The position numbers and the translations under genes were made by a program. Source: Rhododendron vialii (Eukaryota; Streptophyta; Magnoliopsida; Ericales; Ericaceae). Taken from it: a stretch of DNA of 64,000 nucleotides. The stretch covers positions 36,869,501 to 36,933,500 of the forward strand of contig NC_080563.1 in assembly GCF_030253575.1 (NCBI RefSeq), given 5' to 3'. Shown here piece by piece: positions 1-10,368 of this stretch. Position 1 is the stretch's first letter; the number at the start of each line of letters is the position of its first letter. The notes beneath the pieces were generated by a model. The model searched no databases. It was not told the origin of the DNA and worked only from the letters and a program-made list of their open reading frames with translations.

Positions 1-17
1 AAGGAAAAGAAAGTTAT

Positions 18-52
<35 letters not shown>

Positions 53-264
53 GTACTTGTTCGCGAGAGAGAGAGACCGGTACCTCTTCGAATTCGTTAA
101 GGAAAAAAACAAAAGTGCAACACAGAACGGTTGTGTAAAACACAACACATAATCAATCTCTAGCCATTTATGACTGTAATGAATGGTCAGGATTCATTAC
201 AAATACATCTGAACGGTCAGAATTACAAACACAACCAACGCAACGGTTGTGCAAATAGGATTTT
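1..264. other. Upstream flank of the YIPF5-like gene, no gene seen
   Basis: This stretch opens with a GA dinucleotide microsatellite (about 20-49). It continues with AC-rich sequence containing several copies of a 'CGGTTGTG'-like word, near 128-136 and 243-251, in mixed orientation, which suggests an old MITE-like remnant. The minus-strand open frame across 168-482 is low-complexity and has no recognisable family. It is best read as upstream sequence of the gene starting at 674. Confidence 0.5.
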
Positions 265-328
265 TGAGAAAAAAATGCTACAAACACAAACAAACACGTA
301 CCTCCCACACAACAACTCACACAACCGC

Positions 329-344
329 TGACGTCATATAAAAA
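329..344 (+). promoter_or_regulatory. TGACGTCA element and TATA box of the YIPF5-like gene
   Basis: The palindrome TGACGTCA (329-336), a bZIP/TGA-factor type site, abuts TATAAAAA (337-344). The TATA box lies about 330 bp before the ATG at 674, so transcription would start near 370 and give a leader of roughly 300 nt that includes the CT microsatellite at 531-559. The same region exists as an inverted copy at 15403-15597, where the TATA box is not preserved. Promoter activity is inferred from motifs only. Confidence 0.55.
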
Positions 345-432
345 CGACGTCGTTTTGATTTTAAAAAAAAAAACCCCCAGGTCGCGTACACAACGTCGTT
401 TTGATTTTAAAAAAAAAAAACCCCCAGGTCGC
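343..432 (+). repeat. Tandem duplication in the YIPF5-like leader (about 44 bp unit, x2)
   Basis: A unit running from ACGTCGTTTTGATTTT through an A-run and C-run to AGGTCGCG occurs twice in direct succession. The copies differ mainly in A-run length. The inverted copy of this region near 15500 has only one unit, so the duplication probably arose after the two copies separated. Confidence 0.85.
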
Positions 433-525
433 GGACACAACCCCTTCCCCTTTTCCCTTTCCCCTTCGGCCTTCTCGTTCAAAATACAGACACAGAAGCG
501 AGGGAGGGGCTCCCACCATCAGATC

Positions 526-530
<5 letters not shown>

Positions 531-559
<29 letters not shown>
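531..559 (+). repeat. CT microsatellite in 5' leader
   Basis: An almost pure TC dinucleotide run sits about 115 bp before the ATG of the YIPF5-like gene. CT-rich leader tracts are common in plant genes and can affect transcription start and translation. Length polymorphism is likely. Confidence 0.9.
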
Positions 560-564
<5 letters not shown>

Positions 565-673
565 ACACACACAAACACACTTCTCCAACCGAAATCAGTA
601 GATCTCTTCCCCTCCAAATTACTTTCCGTTGATTTTCGATCTTAAAACTGATTTCCCACCAAATCTCTCAACC

Positions 674-1453
674 ATGTCGAATGGATTCAACGTCCCCCCC
701 GTAATCTTCCCCTCCGGCGGAAACCCCTCCACCGCGGCCGCCGCCGCCACCACCCAGCACCGCCGCCTCCCCACCGCCCCCTTCCAACCCCCTCGCTCCT
801 CCCCAAACCCGAACCCCAACAGCATCCCCTTCATGTCATTCGACATCGGCTCCGCCGCCGCCTCCTCCTCCTTCTCCGCCCCGCAGTTCGCCGCCCCCGG
901 TTCCATCGGGATCGGCGGCGGCTTGGGGTTCGACGACGAACCGCCTTTACTCGAAGAACTCGGCATCAACACGCGCCAAATCTGGACCAAGACCATATCC
1001 ATCCTAAACCCCCTCAAAGTAAACCCTGATTTGCACGAGGACGCAGACTTGTCCGGCCCGTTCCTGTTCCTGATGGCCTTCGGCTTGTTCCAATTGCTTG
1101 CTGGAAAACTCCACTTCGGGATCATCCTCGGTTGGGTTACAATGGCAGCTTTATTTCTATACGTGGTTTTTAACATGTTGGCTGGGAGGAATGGGAACTT
1201 GGACTTGTACAGGTGTGTGAGTCTGATTGGGTACTGTATGTTGCCGATGGTGGTGTTATCGGCTGTGGCGTTGTTCCTGCCGCAAGGCGGTGTTCCGATA
1301 ATTGCAGTGGCGGGGGTTTTCGTGATATGGTCGACGAGGGTTTGCACGAGGCTGCTGGTTGAGCTGGCTTCGTGCGGGGACGAGCATCGCGGGCTGATTG
1401 CGTACGCGTGTTTCTTGATTTACACTCTCTTTTCCCTGCTAGTCGTGTTTTGA
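674..1453 (+). CDS. YIPF5/Yip1-type Golgi membrane protein
   Basis: Single-exon gene for a 259-residue Yip1-domain protein. The family works with Rab GTPases and COPII components in ER-to-Golgi traffic. The start chosen is ATG 674 (ACCATGTCG context), because the open frame upstream is leader sequence. The N-terminal ~85 residues are a Pro/Ser/Ala/Asn-rich cytosolic tail. The family signature PPLLEELGI lies at residues 90-98, followed by a conserved block ending in LNPLKV. From about 127 to 259 there are about five hydrophobic membrane segments, including the GYCMLPM motif (186-192), and the C-terminus is hydrophobic as in human YIPF5. The length fits the family. The first half is very GC-rich (Ala/Pro codons) compared with its flanks. 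It is a closer match to YIPF5/YIPF7 than to YIF1 or the YIP4/ECHIDNA-associated group. No damage was seen. Confidence 0.93.
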   Translation: MSNGFNVPPVIFPSGGNPSTAAAAATTQHRRLPTAPFQPPRSSPNPNPNSIPFMSFDIGSAAASSSFSAPQFAAPGSIGIGGGLGFDDEPPLLEELGINTRQIWTKTISILNPLKVNPDLHEDADLSGPFLFLMAFGLFQLLAGKLHFGIILGWVTMAALFLYVVFNMLAGRNGNLDLYRCVSLIGYCMLPMVVLSAVALFLPQGGVPIIAVAGVFVIWSTRVCTRLLVELASCGDEHRGLIAYACFLIYTLFSLLVVF

Positions 1454-3823
1454 GTTGATCAGGATTCAGTTATTTCTATAATTTGGGTGAACCCATGTTA
1501 CTTTGCAATGTCCTTGGAAAGTTCTAGTATAATGTGGAGTTTTTTTTTTTTTTTGAAAAGAATTTGGAGAATCCCCTTACGTCCGCTTGGATCGGTCACT
1601 GGTACTCATGGGTTCTACAGTTCTTTACGATGTTGTTTTCGGTCTTCTTGGTAGGCTTTTTGGTTGTCATGATTCCCCATGGTAATGTTATTTTTTCCTT
1701 TTGGTGTAGTTGATAGGTTTTCTGGGTGGCATGTTGGAAATAGTTCGGTAAATGGTCTGTTTCCTTAACTTAAGGGATTGTAATTAAATTGAAGTAATAT
1801 CCAGCATTGAATGGTCTATCTATTGCTCTTAAGATGCTTTTCCTTTGGTTCAATCTGTGTCTTTTTGTGACAATGCTAATATGTTCATAATTCCATGCTT
1901 ATGTGCGAACATATGCGCCTTTGGTGAATTGTCTGCTTTTATCAGCGATTTTGACGGAATGGAAGTAGTAATATTGCCCTTTGTTATAACTTGTATTTTT
2001 TATGTTGGTGGCCTTAGTTACAATGCTGATAAGTTCATATTTCTATGCCTATGAGTGAACGCAGGCTAGTTCTGTGAGTTTTTGTTGGAAATCGAGAGAG
2101 CTGTAGGAGAAAGCTGCATATTGTTTGTTGCGTTTGTTGAGCACTTGGAGCATATATGCTGGAAGTTATTTTGTCGCAAGCTTACAATATATGCGTTCTA
2201 ATGCTGTGATTTCATGGTTTATCCTGTGTAATTGTTTCTTTGGCCCCTTGTGCCTTAAGAGTGGGGATTGCAAATGGAAAATGCACCATGTACAATTTTT
2301 TGAAATTGTTGGAATTAAATAAGGATAAAATGGCTAAATATTTAATCATCCATGATTTGTGCAATGATTTGGAAGCCTTTTGGTTATACTTTGACGTAGT
2401 TCCGTCAATGCTTCCTGTTATCATCAAGTTAAAGGTTCTGCCTAGAGAATTGATTCGGTACACACATTTAGTATAGGGTTTATTGCTGCCTTATGCCTCG
2501 ATTCGTCCTTTTGCAACTATTGTCTTGTGAACAACGTTCTTGGCGAAAATTGGCGTCTTTTGAAGGGCTAGGCAGGGCTCTGAAGCCAACATTTTTACAA
2601 TTGCCTTGGAGGTATTTTGCTTTTAGTCCCTAATGATGGAAATTTTCTTTAATTGTATTCCTGCCCGGGAATCTTTCTTTAGGCACCAACATTGGCTATC
2701 GGTCTGTTATCTTGCCATTCTTGTAGTTCTTGAATTAAGGGACTATGGTCATCCGTTGTTCTGCTAAGAGTCCTCTGTTTTCTGTTTTCGTCTGTGTCAA
2801 AGGGTTGATCTGTCTTTCTGGTTAGCGAATCTCTCCTTTTCTTTTTTAATGAATGTGCAATTCCCTTCTTTTCATAGAGAACATCTACTTTGTCAAGTTG
2901 CTTGGAATTGCTCTAGTTGAGATGCAACTTTGGCATTGTTACTCAGAATGAACTAAAACCACTTCCGGTTTTTGTTTTTAAGTAATACCTTCGGGTTAAT
3001 TACTCCAGTTTTCTGTGCTTTGCCCCTTGTGTTCATTTTGTTTATGTAATTTCAATAGCAGCAGATTTTTACCTTGATTTTCTAATCTCTCGTTCTTCCT
3101 TATTGATTCTACTTTCATCCTCCACTGGCAAACCATACAATAACGATCACTTCCGTGACGTATTACCACCCCCATCAGCAGATCACTTCTGGGGGTAGTG
3201 GTTGGGGGTCGTGAGCACGCACCCGATAGTCTTGGTCTGTGTGAAAATGCTTAATTGGCTCGTATTTAAGAGCATCTCCAGCAGCCTAAGCAAAATTTCA
3301 TACTCAGCAGCCTCAATACAGAAGTTGCCATTTTGTTTTTTGCTACAGTAACTTGCTAGGGCTGGCAAGTTAGCGAGTTACTGTAGCTCTCGCCAAGGGA
3401 TTTTATCAACGTGCGTTCTCTCTGTCTCTCTCTCTCTGCTTTATCATCTCCCGCTTGCGTCGTTTCTCCTTCGACAAAGCAAGTTGCAGCAAGTGGTCTT
3501 GAGAGGAATCATCATCCTCAACATCAAGACCAGGTATGCCTCTCCCTCTCTGTCTCCGAAATTAATTACATATTCTAACCTAGTTTTGGTGATTTTGGTT
3601 TTGATTGTGCAATTTTATTCATCAAATATTAATTTGAGTTTGAAAAGGAAACCAACCCATTAAGGTAATTGAATTAGGGTTAATCTACCATTTAAATCAA
3701 CATGGACAGTTGATGAGGTTGTCCTGAAGGAGCTATTATAACTACTCTTTCGTTAATGCATACTCCTTGCAACTATTTTAGTATTGGTTGATGTGGACAG
3801 TTGATGTGGCATTGAAGACCTAG
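1454..3823. other. Intergenic stretch: 3' UTR of YIPF5-like gene and unassigned sequence
   Basis: The beginning is presumably 3' UTR, with a T-run at about 1540. I see no coding frame with family resemblance. In particular I searched for the N-terminal aspartyl aminopeptidase motifs (an HTDSP-type metal/active-site block, and the VPTLAIHLDR-type block) and did not find them. Near 3270 there is 'AGAGCATCTCCAGCAG', a common plant repeat end. A CT-rich, leader-like stretch at 3415-3535 ends in a plausible splice donor (CCAG/GTATGC) and could be a recruited non-coding exon for the downstream peptidase remnant. That last point is speculative. Confidence 0.4.
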
Positions 3824-5345
3824 CAAGTATGGAGCTGAACATTTGTGATACCCAACCCAGTTGCCTCGGAGGTGCTAACAGTGAATTTATTTTTTCTGGA
3901 AGATTGGATAATCTCGCTTCTAGTTATTGTGCATTGAGAACTCTTATAGACTCATCTGGAACACCTGGTGATTTATCAAGTGAGCATGCAATTCGGATGA
4001 TTGCTCTTTTTGATAACGAGGAGGTATTTTTTACCCTTGTACAGCTTTTAAGTTTTAAGTATGATGTTAATTGCTTTGCTCTCCTTTTTGCCAATAATTG
4101 GGAGTAATTGCGGGAGCTTTTTGTTTGGTCATGTGAAACCTTCTATTCACCTGCAATTAGTATTGGTTTCAGCTTTTGATGATGTCATCAATTATACTCA
4201 AAAAAAATTTAACTGATGTCGCATTGTCATACGAAATTATTACAGTTGTTGGTCTTCAAGTGGTCTTCCTTTACGCCTAAGTCAAAACTGACAACCCCTT
4301 GGTGCCTGTGATATGAAGGTGAACTCTATGTACCAAGAGTTCAACACGCTTGGATATTCAGTTTCTTATTATAAACAAACATAAGGAGATGAATGACTAA
4401 CTTCCAGCTGTCACTGGTGGAAGTGAAACTATTAGGTTGTTGTTCCAAAGTGGGTATTCCTAACCTGATTTCCTTCAGATGTTTCTTATGGTACTCATGA
4501 GTCATGTCAATTATGGCATGTGCAAAATTTCTGTGAGTCTGGTTTAGAATGGCTATCATCTCTCCTTGTGCAGGTGGGTTCAGAATCAGCTCAGGGAGCT
4601 GGTGCTCCAACCATGTTTGAGGCTATGAGACATATAGTTGGTTGCCTAGCTCAAGAGTATGTAGAGGGTTCTTTTGAGCGTGCAATCCGCCGATCTTTTC
4701 TTGGTATGCTTGATTAAGAATTTGTTTGGTTTTGTGTAGATTACTTCCCTTTTAATTCTTCCTTCCAAATATGATAGTTATGGTTTTTTTTGCCTCCATT
4801 ATGTAGATCCAAAATGGTGAAACAGAAAAAGAAGTCTTCTTCGTATGGATAATAAATACATAATTATGTTTCTCGGTTTTGCAAATTGTAGGAAAGTCAG
4901 ATGTTAGAAACTCTCTTGACCTTTGAACTGTTCTTCTTCTTAATTTCTTTTCCTTTCCTCTAGTCTTTTATTTTTCCTTTTCTCTCCTTTTTTGTACTTG
5001 CGTGGTGCTCCCTTGGCACCAGATGTAGTGATTTATGAAAGGATGCTTTTTTCCAACTTCTCATGTTTGGCACTTCTTTTGCTGTTGAATATTTTAAAGG
5101 AATATATCCCTTATAGCACAAAGCTGTATTTCACGTCATTAGAGGTTTTTTGTTGGGCTTTCCTTTTTGAAATTACACTCTCTCATAAACCTCTCACGGT
5201 GGTTAATTTCTGTATCTCACTTTAGTATGTAGTTATTAAGATTATTTTCCACTCTTGAATCCTATGTAATGTATTCAGGAAGCTTTAATAAAGAGTTATA
5301 GGCTCTCTTTTTTCAGCACAGGTATTAATGGCATGACAAACAAAA

Positions 5346-5489
5346 ATGCTAGATGCACAACTATCCAAACACAACACCAAACACAACCCCTCACATACAC
5401 GTGGGTCCCGCGGGTTAATGTGTGTGGGACCCACGTGTATGTGAGAGGTTGTGTTTAGTATTGTGTTCGGATGGTTGTGCACCTAGCAT
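5346..5489. mobile_element. Foldback MITE, 144 bp near-perfect palindrome
   Basis: The sequence from ATGCTAGATGCACAAC to GTTGTGCACCTAGCAT folds back on itself with arms of about 65 bp. The apex lies around CCCGCGGGTTAATGTGTG. It sits in the intron between peptidase exons 2 and 3. Related palindromes with similar CACAAC-rich stems occur at 25305-25433 and 52625-52724. There is no coding capacity. Confidence 0.85.
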
Positions 5490-6779
5490 CTCTCTATGAC
5501 AAAGATGGAGTCCAGGTTTTGACATGATTACTTAGAGTGACACTGAGTTGGGAGTCCAGTGTTTGTACTGTCTCATGTACCAAATCAAAAACAGGAAAAA
5601 CGTGAGAACAGAAAACAAAACCATTTCTTGACAAGTTGCGCAAACTCAGTCTTTCTTTTTCTGTTATTAACTGTGCAGTCCGTCCAATTGATGCTTCCTG
5701 AGTTTTCTGTTTGGTTTGCTTACCGCGTAGTGTCTGCTGACATGGCTCATGGAGTTACCCAAATTTCATGGATAAGCACGAAGAACACCATCGCCCAGAT
5801 TTACAAAAAGGGCTTGTCATCAAGCACAATGCAAACCAGCGCTATGCCACCAGTGGAGTTACGGCTTTCTTTTTCAAAGAAGTTGCAAAAATTCATAACC
5901 TACCTACTCAGGTGACGGTATTCTGAAACTTGCAAGTGCTTGTATTAGAAAGAACATTGTTGTCCTCTTTTGGGACATTGCCCTGATATTCATTTGTTTC
6001 TGTGTAGGAATTTGTGGTGAGAAATGATATGGGTTGCGGATCAACCATAGGTCCCATACTTGCTTCGGGTGTCGGAATCCGTACTGTTGATTGTGGTATT
6101 GCTCAGCTTTCCATGCACAGGTATTATGTAGTACTTTGTCGCACTTTCCAGTCAAATACCTTTGTCATGTGATTCAGTTCCCCAAGTATTCAAAACTGGG
6201 TGTAACTTTAATCTTGGGAACCCCTCAACTTCGTAGAATGAGGCTCATTTGTTTGGTTCTCTAAGTTTTTGACTAGTCAGTTGGATCATCATCCCTGGGA
6301 GGCTGTGATAATCTTCGAAAATCAGTGGATAACTTTTGCCACTGTAGTGTATACAATGGATTGGAGTCATTGGACATCTAGTTGTACAAAACCTCCTCCC
6401 AAAAGAAAAGGCTGTGTTTTTCACAATATTCGGTGCTATTCATTCTAGGATTTGTCATGACAATTCAACTTGAGGGCACATGTTAATACTACAACTTTAA
6501 GTACATATTTGGAATTTATTTTGTGCTGGTCAAGAGATTCACTTTTTAATGTGTTAGCTCCAAGTAACAGTTGTCTTGTTGTTTGATAGCTGATAAATTT
6601 CGAGGATATCTAAACCGAAAAATGTTCTGGGAACTTGTTTATATGTCCATGGAATTTTTTTTTATAAAATCACCTCGTATGCACTAGCTCTCTATTATAG
6701 TTTCATGTTTTATTTTCGAACTGGACTCTTCTGGGTTCAAAAGAATTCTGTGAAGTGAAGGATACAACTTGCTTTTTCA

Positions 6780-9185
6780 CCAAGTTTTTCCATCAGAAAA
6801 TGGTCACCCATAGGATGAGGAATACTATTCTGAGTGTGGAAAATACTGAGGGTATCAGGTTGGAGGATCCCATTGAAGTTCAACAGGAAATCTTGGGTTA
6901 TTTTACCAATCTTCTGGGTACTACATTTGGGTCTAGGGTTGATGCCCGTGGGATTTTGGGTATGGCTATTTCCAAACCAATTCCGGGAGATATGAGGCTT
7001 GGGTTGATTGCCTCGTAACAGATCTAGAGATAGTGGCTGCCCTTAAGTCAATTAAGAGTGATAAGGCTCCAGGACCCGATGGTTTCAATTCAGCTTTTTT
7101 CAAAGACAATTGGGATATTGTTGGGCCAGACTTTATGGCTGCCATAAAATACTTCTTGAGCAGTGGTCAAATGCCTGGGGCTTGGAATGCTACGGCCATC
7201 ACTTTAGTTCCAAAAAAAGCCTCTCCAGTCTCTGTGCAGGACTATAGGCCTATCTCGTGTTGTAACATAGTTTACAAAGGTGTTGGCCAATAGACTTCAG
7301 GCTGTCCTCCCTATGATCATAAGTCCTAGTCAGTCCGCATTTGTCAAAGGCAGATCGATTAAAGACAACATTCTCCTTATGCAAGAATTGGTGTGGGGGT
7401 TATCATAGAAATGATGGAATGCCTAGGTGTGCTATAAAGCTTGACCTTATGAAAGCCTACGATTCTATTGATTGGGATTTCCTTTTTGATGTCATGGACG
7501 CCATGGAATTCCCTGCTTTATTCATTCAGTGGGTTAAGGTGTGTGTCACTTCTGCTCGTTTCTCGGTTCTTATAAATGGGGAGCTTAAGGGTTACTTTAA
7601 AGGTAAGAGAGGTTTGAGGCAGGGGGATCCCTTATCGCCCTACCTGTTTTTGCTTGTTATGGAGGCTTTCACTGCTATATTCCAGAAAAAGATTATGGAT
7701 GAGGGTTTTGGTTTTCACCCTAAGTGTTGTGGACCTGTGGTCTTAACCTCTCGCACCTTATCTTTGCGGACGATATGTTTGTTTTATGTGAGGCTGTGGA
7801 GTTATCTTTCAAGGTGGTTGCTGGTCTTGTTATCGAGTTTCACAAATATTCTGGCCTTCAGCCAAATTTACAGAAGAGTGCAGTCTTTTTCGCTGCAGTT
7901 ACAGAGGATAAAAAATTGATTTTGAGTCACATTCTTACTATTCCTGAAGCCTCTCTCCCAGTTAAGTACTTAGGAGTGCCTTTGATTACAGCTAGGCTCA
8001 AGTATTCTGACTGTGTTGTACTTAAGGAGAAGATGTTGGCCAGAATTACCTCTTGGGCGAACAAGTTATTATCCTATGGGGGTAGATATCAGTTGATCAG
8101 TTCTGTTCTATATGGTATTCAGCATTATTGGTGTTCCACCTTTATTCTCCCTCAGCAACTTCTTAAGGAGATTGAATCAATTCTTCGGTCTTTTTTTTGG
8201 AAGGGAGTTGATTTGAAGAGTACGGGTGCTAAGATTAGTTGGGCCAAGTTTGCTCACCTAAGTCTGAAGGAGGTCTTGGGCTAAAGCTCCTTAAAGATTG
8301 GAATAGGGCTTCTATGCTCCAACATTTGTGGGCCCTGAGCAAGAACGTATATACGTTGTGGGTTAGATGGGTCTACAACTATGTTATCAAACGGCATTGT
8401 TTCTGGAGTATGAAAATTCCAACTGATTGTTCTTGGACATTTCGTCAACTCTGAAAATTCCAACTGATTGTTCTTGGACATTTCGTCAACTCCTGCGCCT
8501 TAGGAAAGTTGCTTTTCCTTTCATCACAAATATCATTGGCAATGGTGAGTCCACCTTTCTTTGGTTGGATAATTGGCATCCCTTGGGATCTCTTTTTTCT
8601 AAGCTTGGAAATGGAGTAGTCTTCAATCTAGGCAGGTCCTTGAATGCGAGGGTAAGTTCGATTATTGCAGATTGCTGTTGGAGATGGCCTCGAGCTCGGG
8701 ATGCCATTATACAGGAGATTATAAGGCATACTCCAGATAACTTACTCCCTCATCCTGATCGAGAGGATAAGGTGGTATGGAACCTTACTGTTTCTGGGGA
8801 GTATACATCGAAATCTGCTTGGGAGGCGTTGAGAGTTTCTGGTGAAGAAGTTAGGTGGCATTATCTGGTGTGGTTCAAGCATTACATCCCTCGTTGGGCT
8901 ATGATTCAGTGGATTGCTTTTCATGGGAAATTATTGACTTGGGATAGATTGTTTTCTTGGGGGATTATTGTTGATAAAAGCTGTGTCCTTTGCGGTGGGT
9001 GGGAGGAGTCCCATGACCATATCTTTTTTGTTTGCCCTTTCTCAGCTGCTGTGTGGAATCTTTGTCTGCTAAAGTGCAGCATTTCTAGACCTCCTTTACC
9101 TCTTAGGGATGAAATTTCTTGGGGCCTTGCTAATGGTAGAAGTAAGTCAGTGCATGACTTGATTTTCAAGTTGTCTTCGACCTGA
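6780..9185 (+). pseudogene. LINE ORF2 remnant: reverse transcriptase and zf-RVT domain
   Basis: Broken reading frames (6755-7018, 7033-7293, 7341-7919, 7724-8284, 8239-8454, 8427-9185) together spell the RT core of a plant non-LTR retrotransposon. Visible in order are DKAPGPDGFN, the DYRPISCCN block, AIKLDLMKAYDSIDW, GLRQGDPLSPYLF and the catalytic FADD. The C-terminal zf-RVT region has a tryptophan-rich block and a CVLCGGWEESHDHIFFVCPF cysteine/histidine cluster. At least one in-frame stop (near 7016) and several frameshifts break it, so it cannot make an active enzyme. A 41 bp tandem duplication at 8411-8492 disrupts the frame further. No RNase H or endonuclease domain was found. Confidence 0.9.
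8411..8492 (+). repeat. 41 bp tandem duplication inside the LINE
   Basis: Two adjacent copies begin TGAAAATTCCAACTGATTG and end TTCGTCAACTC. A 41 bp insertion is not a multiple of three and shifts the ORF2 frame at this point. The copies are almost identical, suggesting a recent slip or a repair duplication. Confidence 0.92.
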
Positions 9186-9765
9186 TTGTAGAGAATGTTC
9201 GTGCTTGCCTTTGTAGTTGGCGGAATGTCGAGCGAACTAGGGAGAATATCAGGATTTTGGAAGGTTGGCGTGTCCCCTCTGTTGTTTTCATGTAAACACC
9301 AGCAGATATGTTTGTCATTTTTGTTATTCTTTGATTGTTTTGAGTTCAAGGGTATGCCCGTGCTCTGTTTTTTCCTCTTTTGGTGGTTATAACCATAGTT
9401 GTCGATACCGTTCCGTACCGGCCGGTACGTACCGTTTTCACAAGTAACCGGTACCCTAACCTCCCAATACCGCCCCGGACCAAATACCGGTCGGTACCGG
9501 TCATCTCGGCAAATACCGGCCGAGACATGATTACCGGTAATTCCGTCCGGTATTTTGCAGATCTAGGTAATTCTGTAATAAACTCCAACTAGTGTCCTGA
9601 AACCGTATTTCCACCTTAAAATCTTACAACTAATAAGCCTAAATCAATTTTCCAGATTTGGATTCTGGACTTCGGCTCTTTCAGCCTCCACCCTTCACCT
9701 CATCGGCTCAAATTCCTCACGGAATCTCACCCACGGCGACGGCAAGTTGGCCACAATTACAGGTG

Positions 9766-9767
<2 letters not shown>

Positions 9768-9807
<40 letters not shown>
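9768..9807 (+). repeat. CT microsatellite in hAT 5' region
   Basis: A pure CT run of about 40 bp lies upstream of the transposase gene, in the element's likely promoter/leader. It resembles the CT-rich leaders of host genes in the same window. Confidence 0.9.
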
Positions 9808-9809
<2 letters not shown>

Positions 9810-9996
9810 CAACAAACTAGGTTTGGGCTGCTTTGGAAAAAAATGTGTGGAAATCTTATAAATGTGTGGAAAATTTTGAGAAGTTGAATTCATGTTTCAT
9901 TTACTAATTACTAGCCACTAAAATTTGCATTTCTCTGCCATCTACCGATTGATCTATCCAAATTTGCATTTCTCTGCCACCAAAATTCGTTCATTT

Positions 9997-10178
9997 CTCT
10001 GGCCCGATCCTGACTTATGACTTGTGTTATTGTTAATAGAATTTTTTTGCGCGATTTATAGTATGAATTGTGTATATAAATTTTATACTCTGGCCCGATC
10101 CTGACTTATGACCTGTGTTATTGTTAATAGAATTTTTTTGCGCGATTTATAGTATAAATTGTGTATATAAATTTTATA
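9997..10178 (+). repeat. 91 bp tandem duplication in hAT 5' region
   Basis: Two adjacent copies start CTCTGGCCCGATCCTGACTT and end near TATAAATTTTATAC. They differ by few bases. The pair lies between the CT run and the transposase start, in a region that may contain the promoter. Confidence 0.9.
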
Positions 10179-10368
10179 CACTTGCAATGTTTGATTTTGG
10201 ACTCCATATGGTGAATCATATTGTGAAACCAACACGTCTGCAGATGAAATTACTTGAGTTTTATTATATAGATATTGTAGTAGGTGAGGCTGGCTTTGTT
10301 TTTAAAGAAGCTTACCCAGTCCCCTAATTATAGTAAACAGTGGTAAGTAACTTGGTATTTCAGGAACA

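Larger units (their letters stand above)
265..515 (+). repeat. Inverted-duplication arm A (promoter/leader)
   Basis: This segment matches, in reverse complement, the segment at about 15403-15597. Shared landmarks in the same order are CACAACAACTCACACAACCG, the GTTTTGATTTTAAAA run, a CCCCTTCCCCTTTTCCC block, TCGTTCAAAATACAGACACAG and GGGAGGGGCTCCCACCA. Similarity stops abruptly at the CT repeat in this arm and at CCTGCG in the other. Here the arm is the promoter and 5' leader of the YIPF5-like gene. Confidence 0.85.

Noticed and set aside
619..1347. Minus-strand 242-codon frame opposite the YIPF5-like gene
   Set aside because: It is a shadow of the GC-rich plus-strand gene, which has all family motifs.
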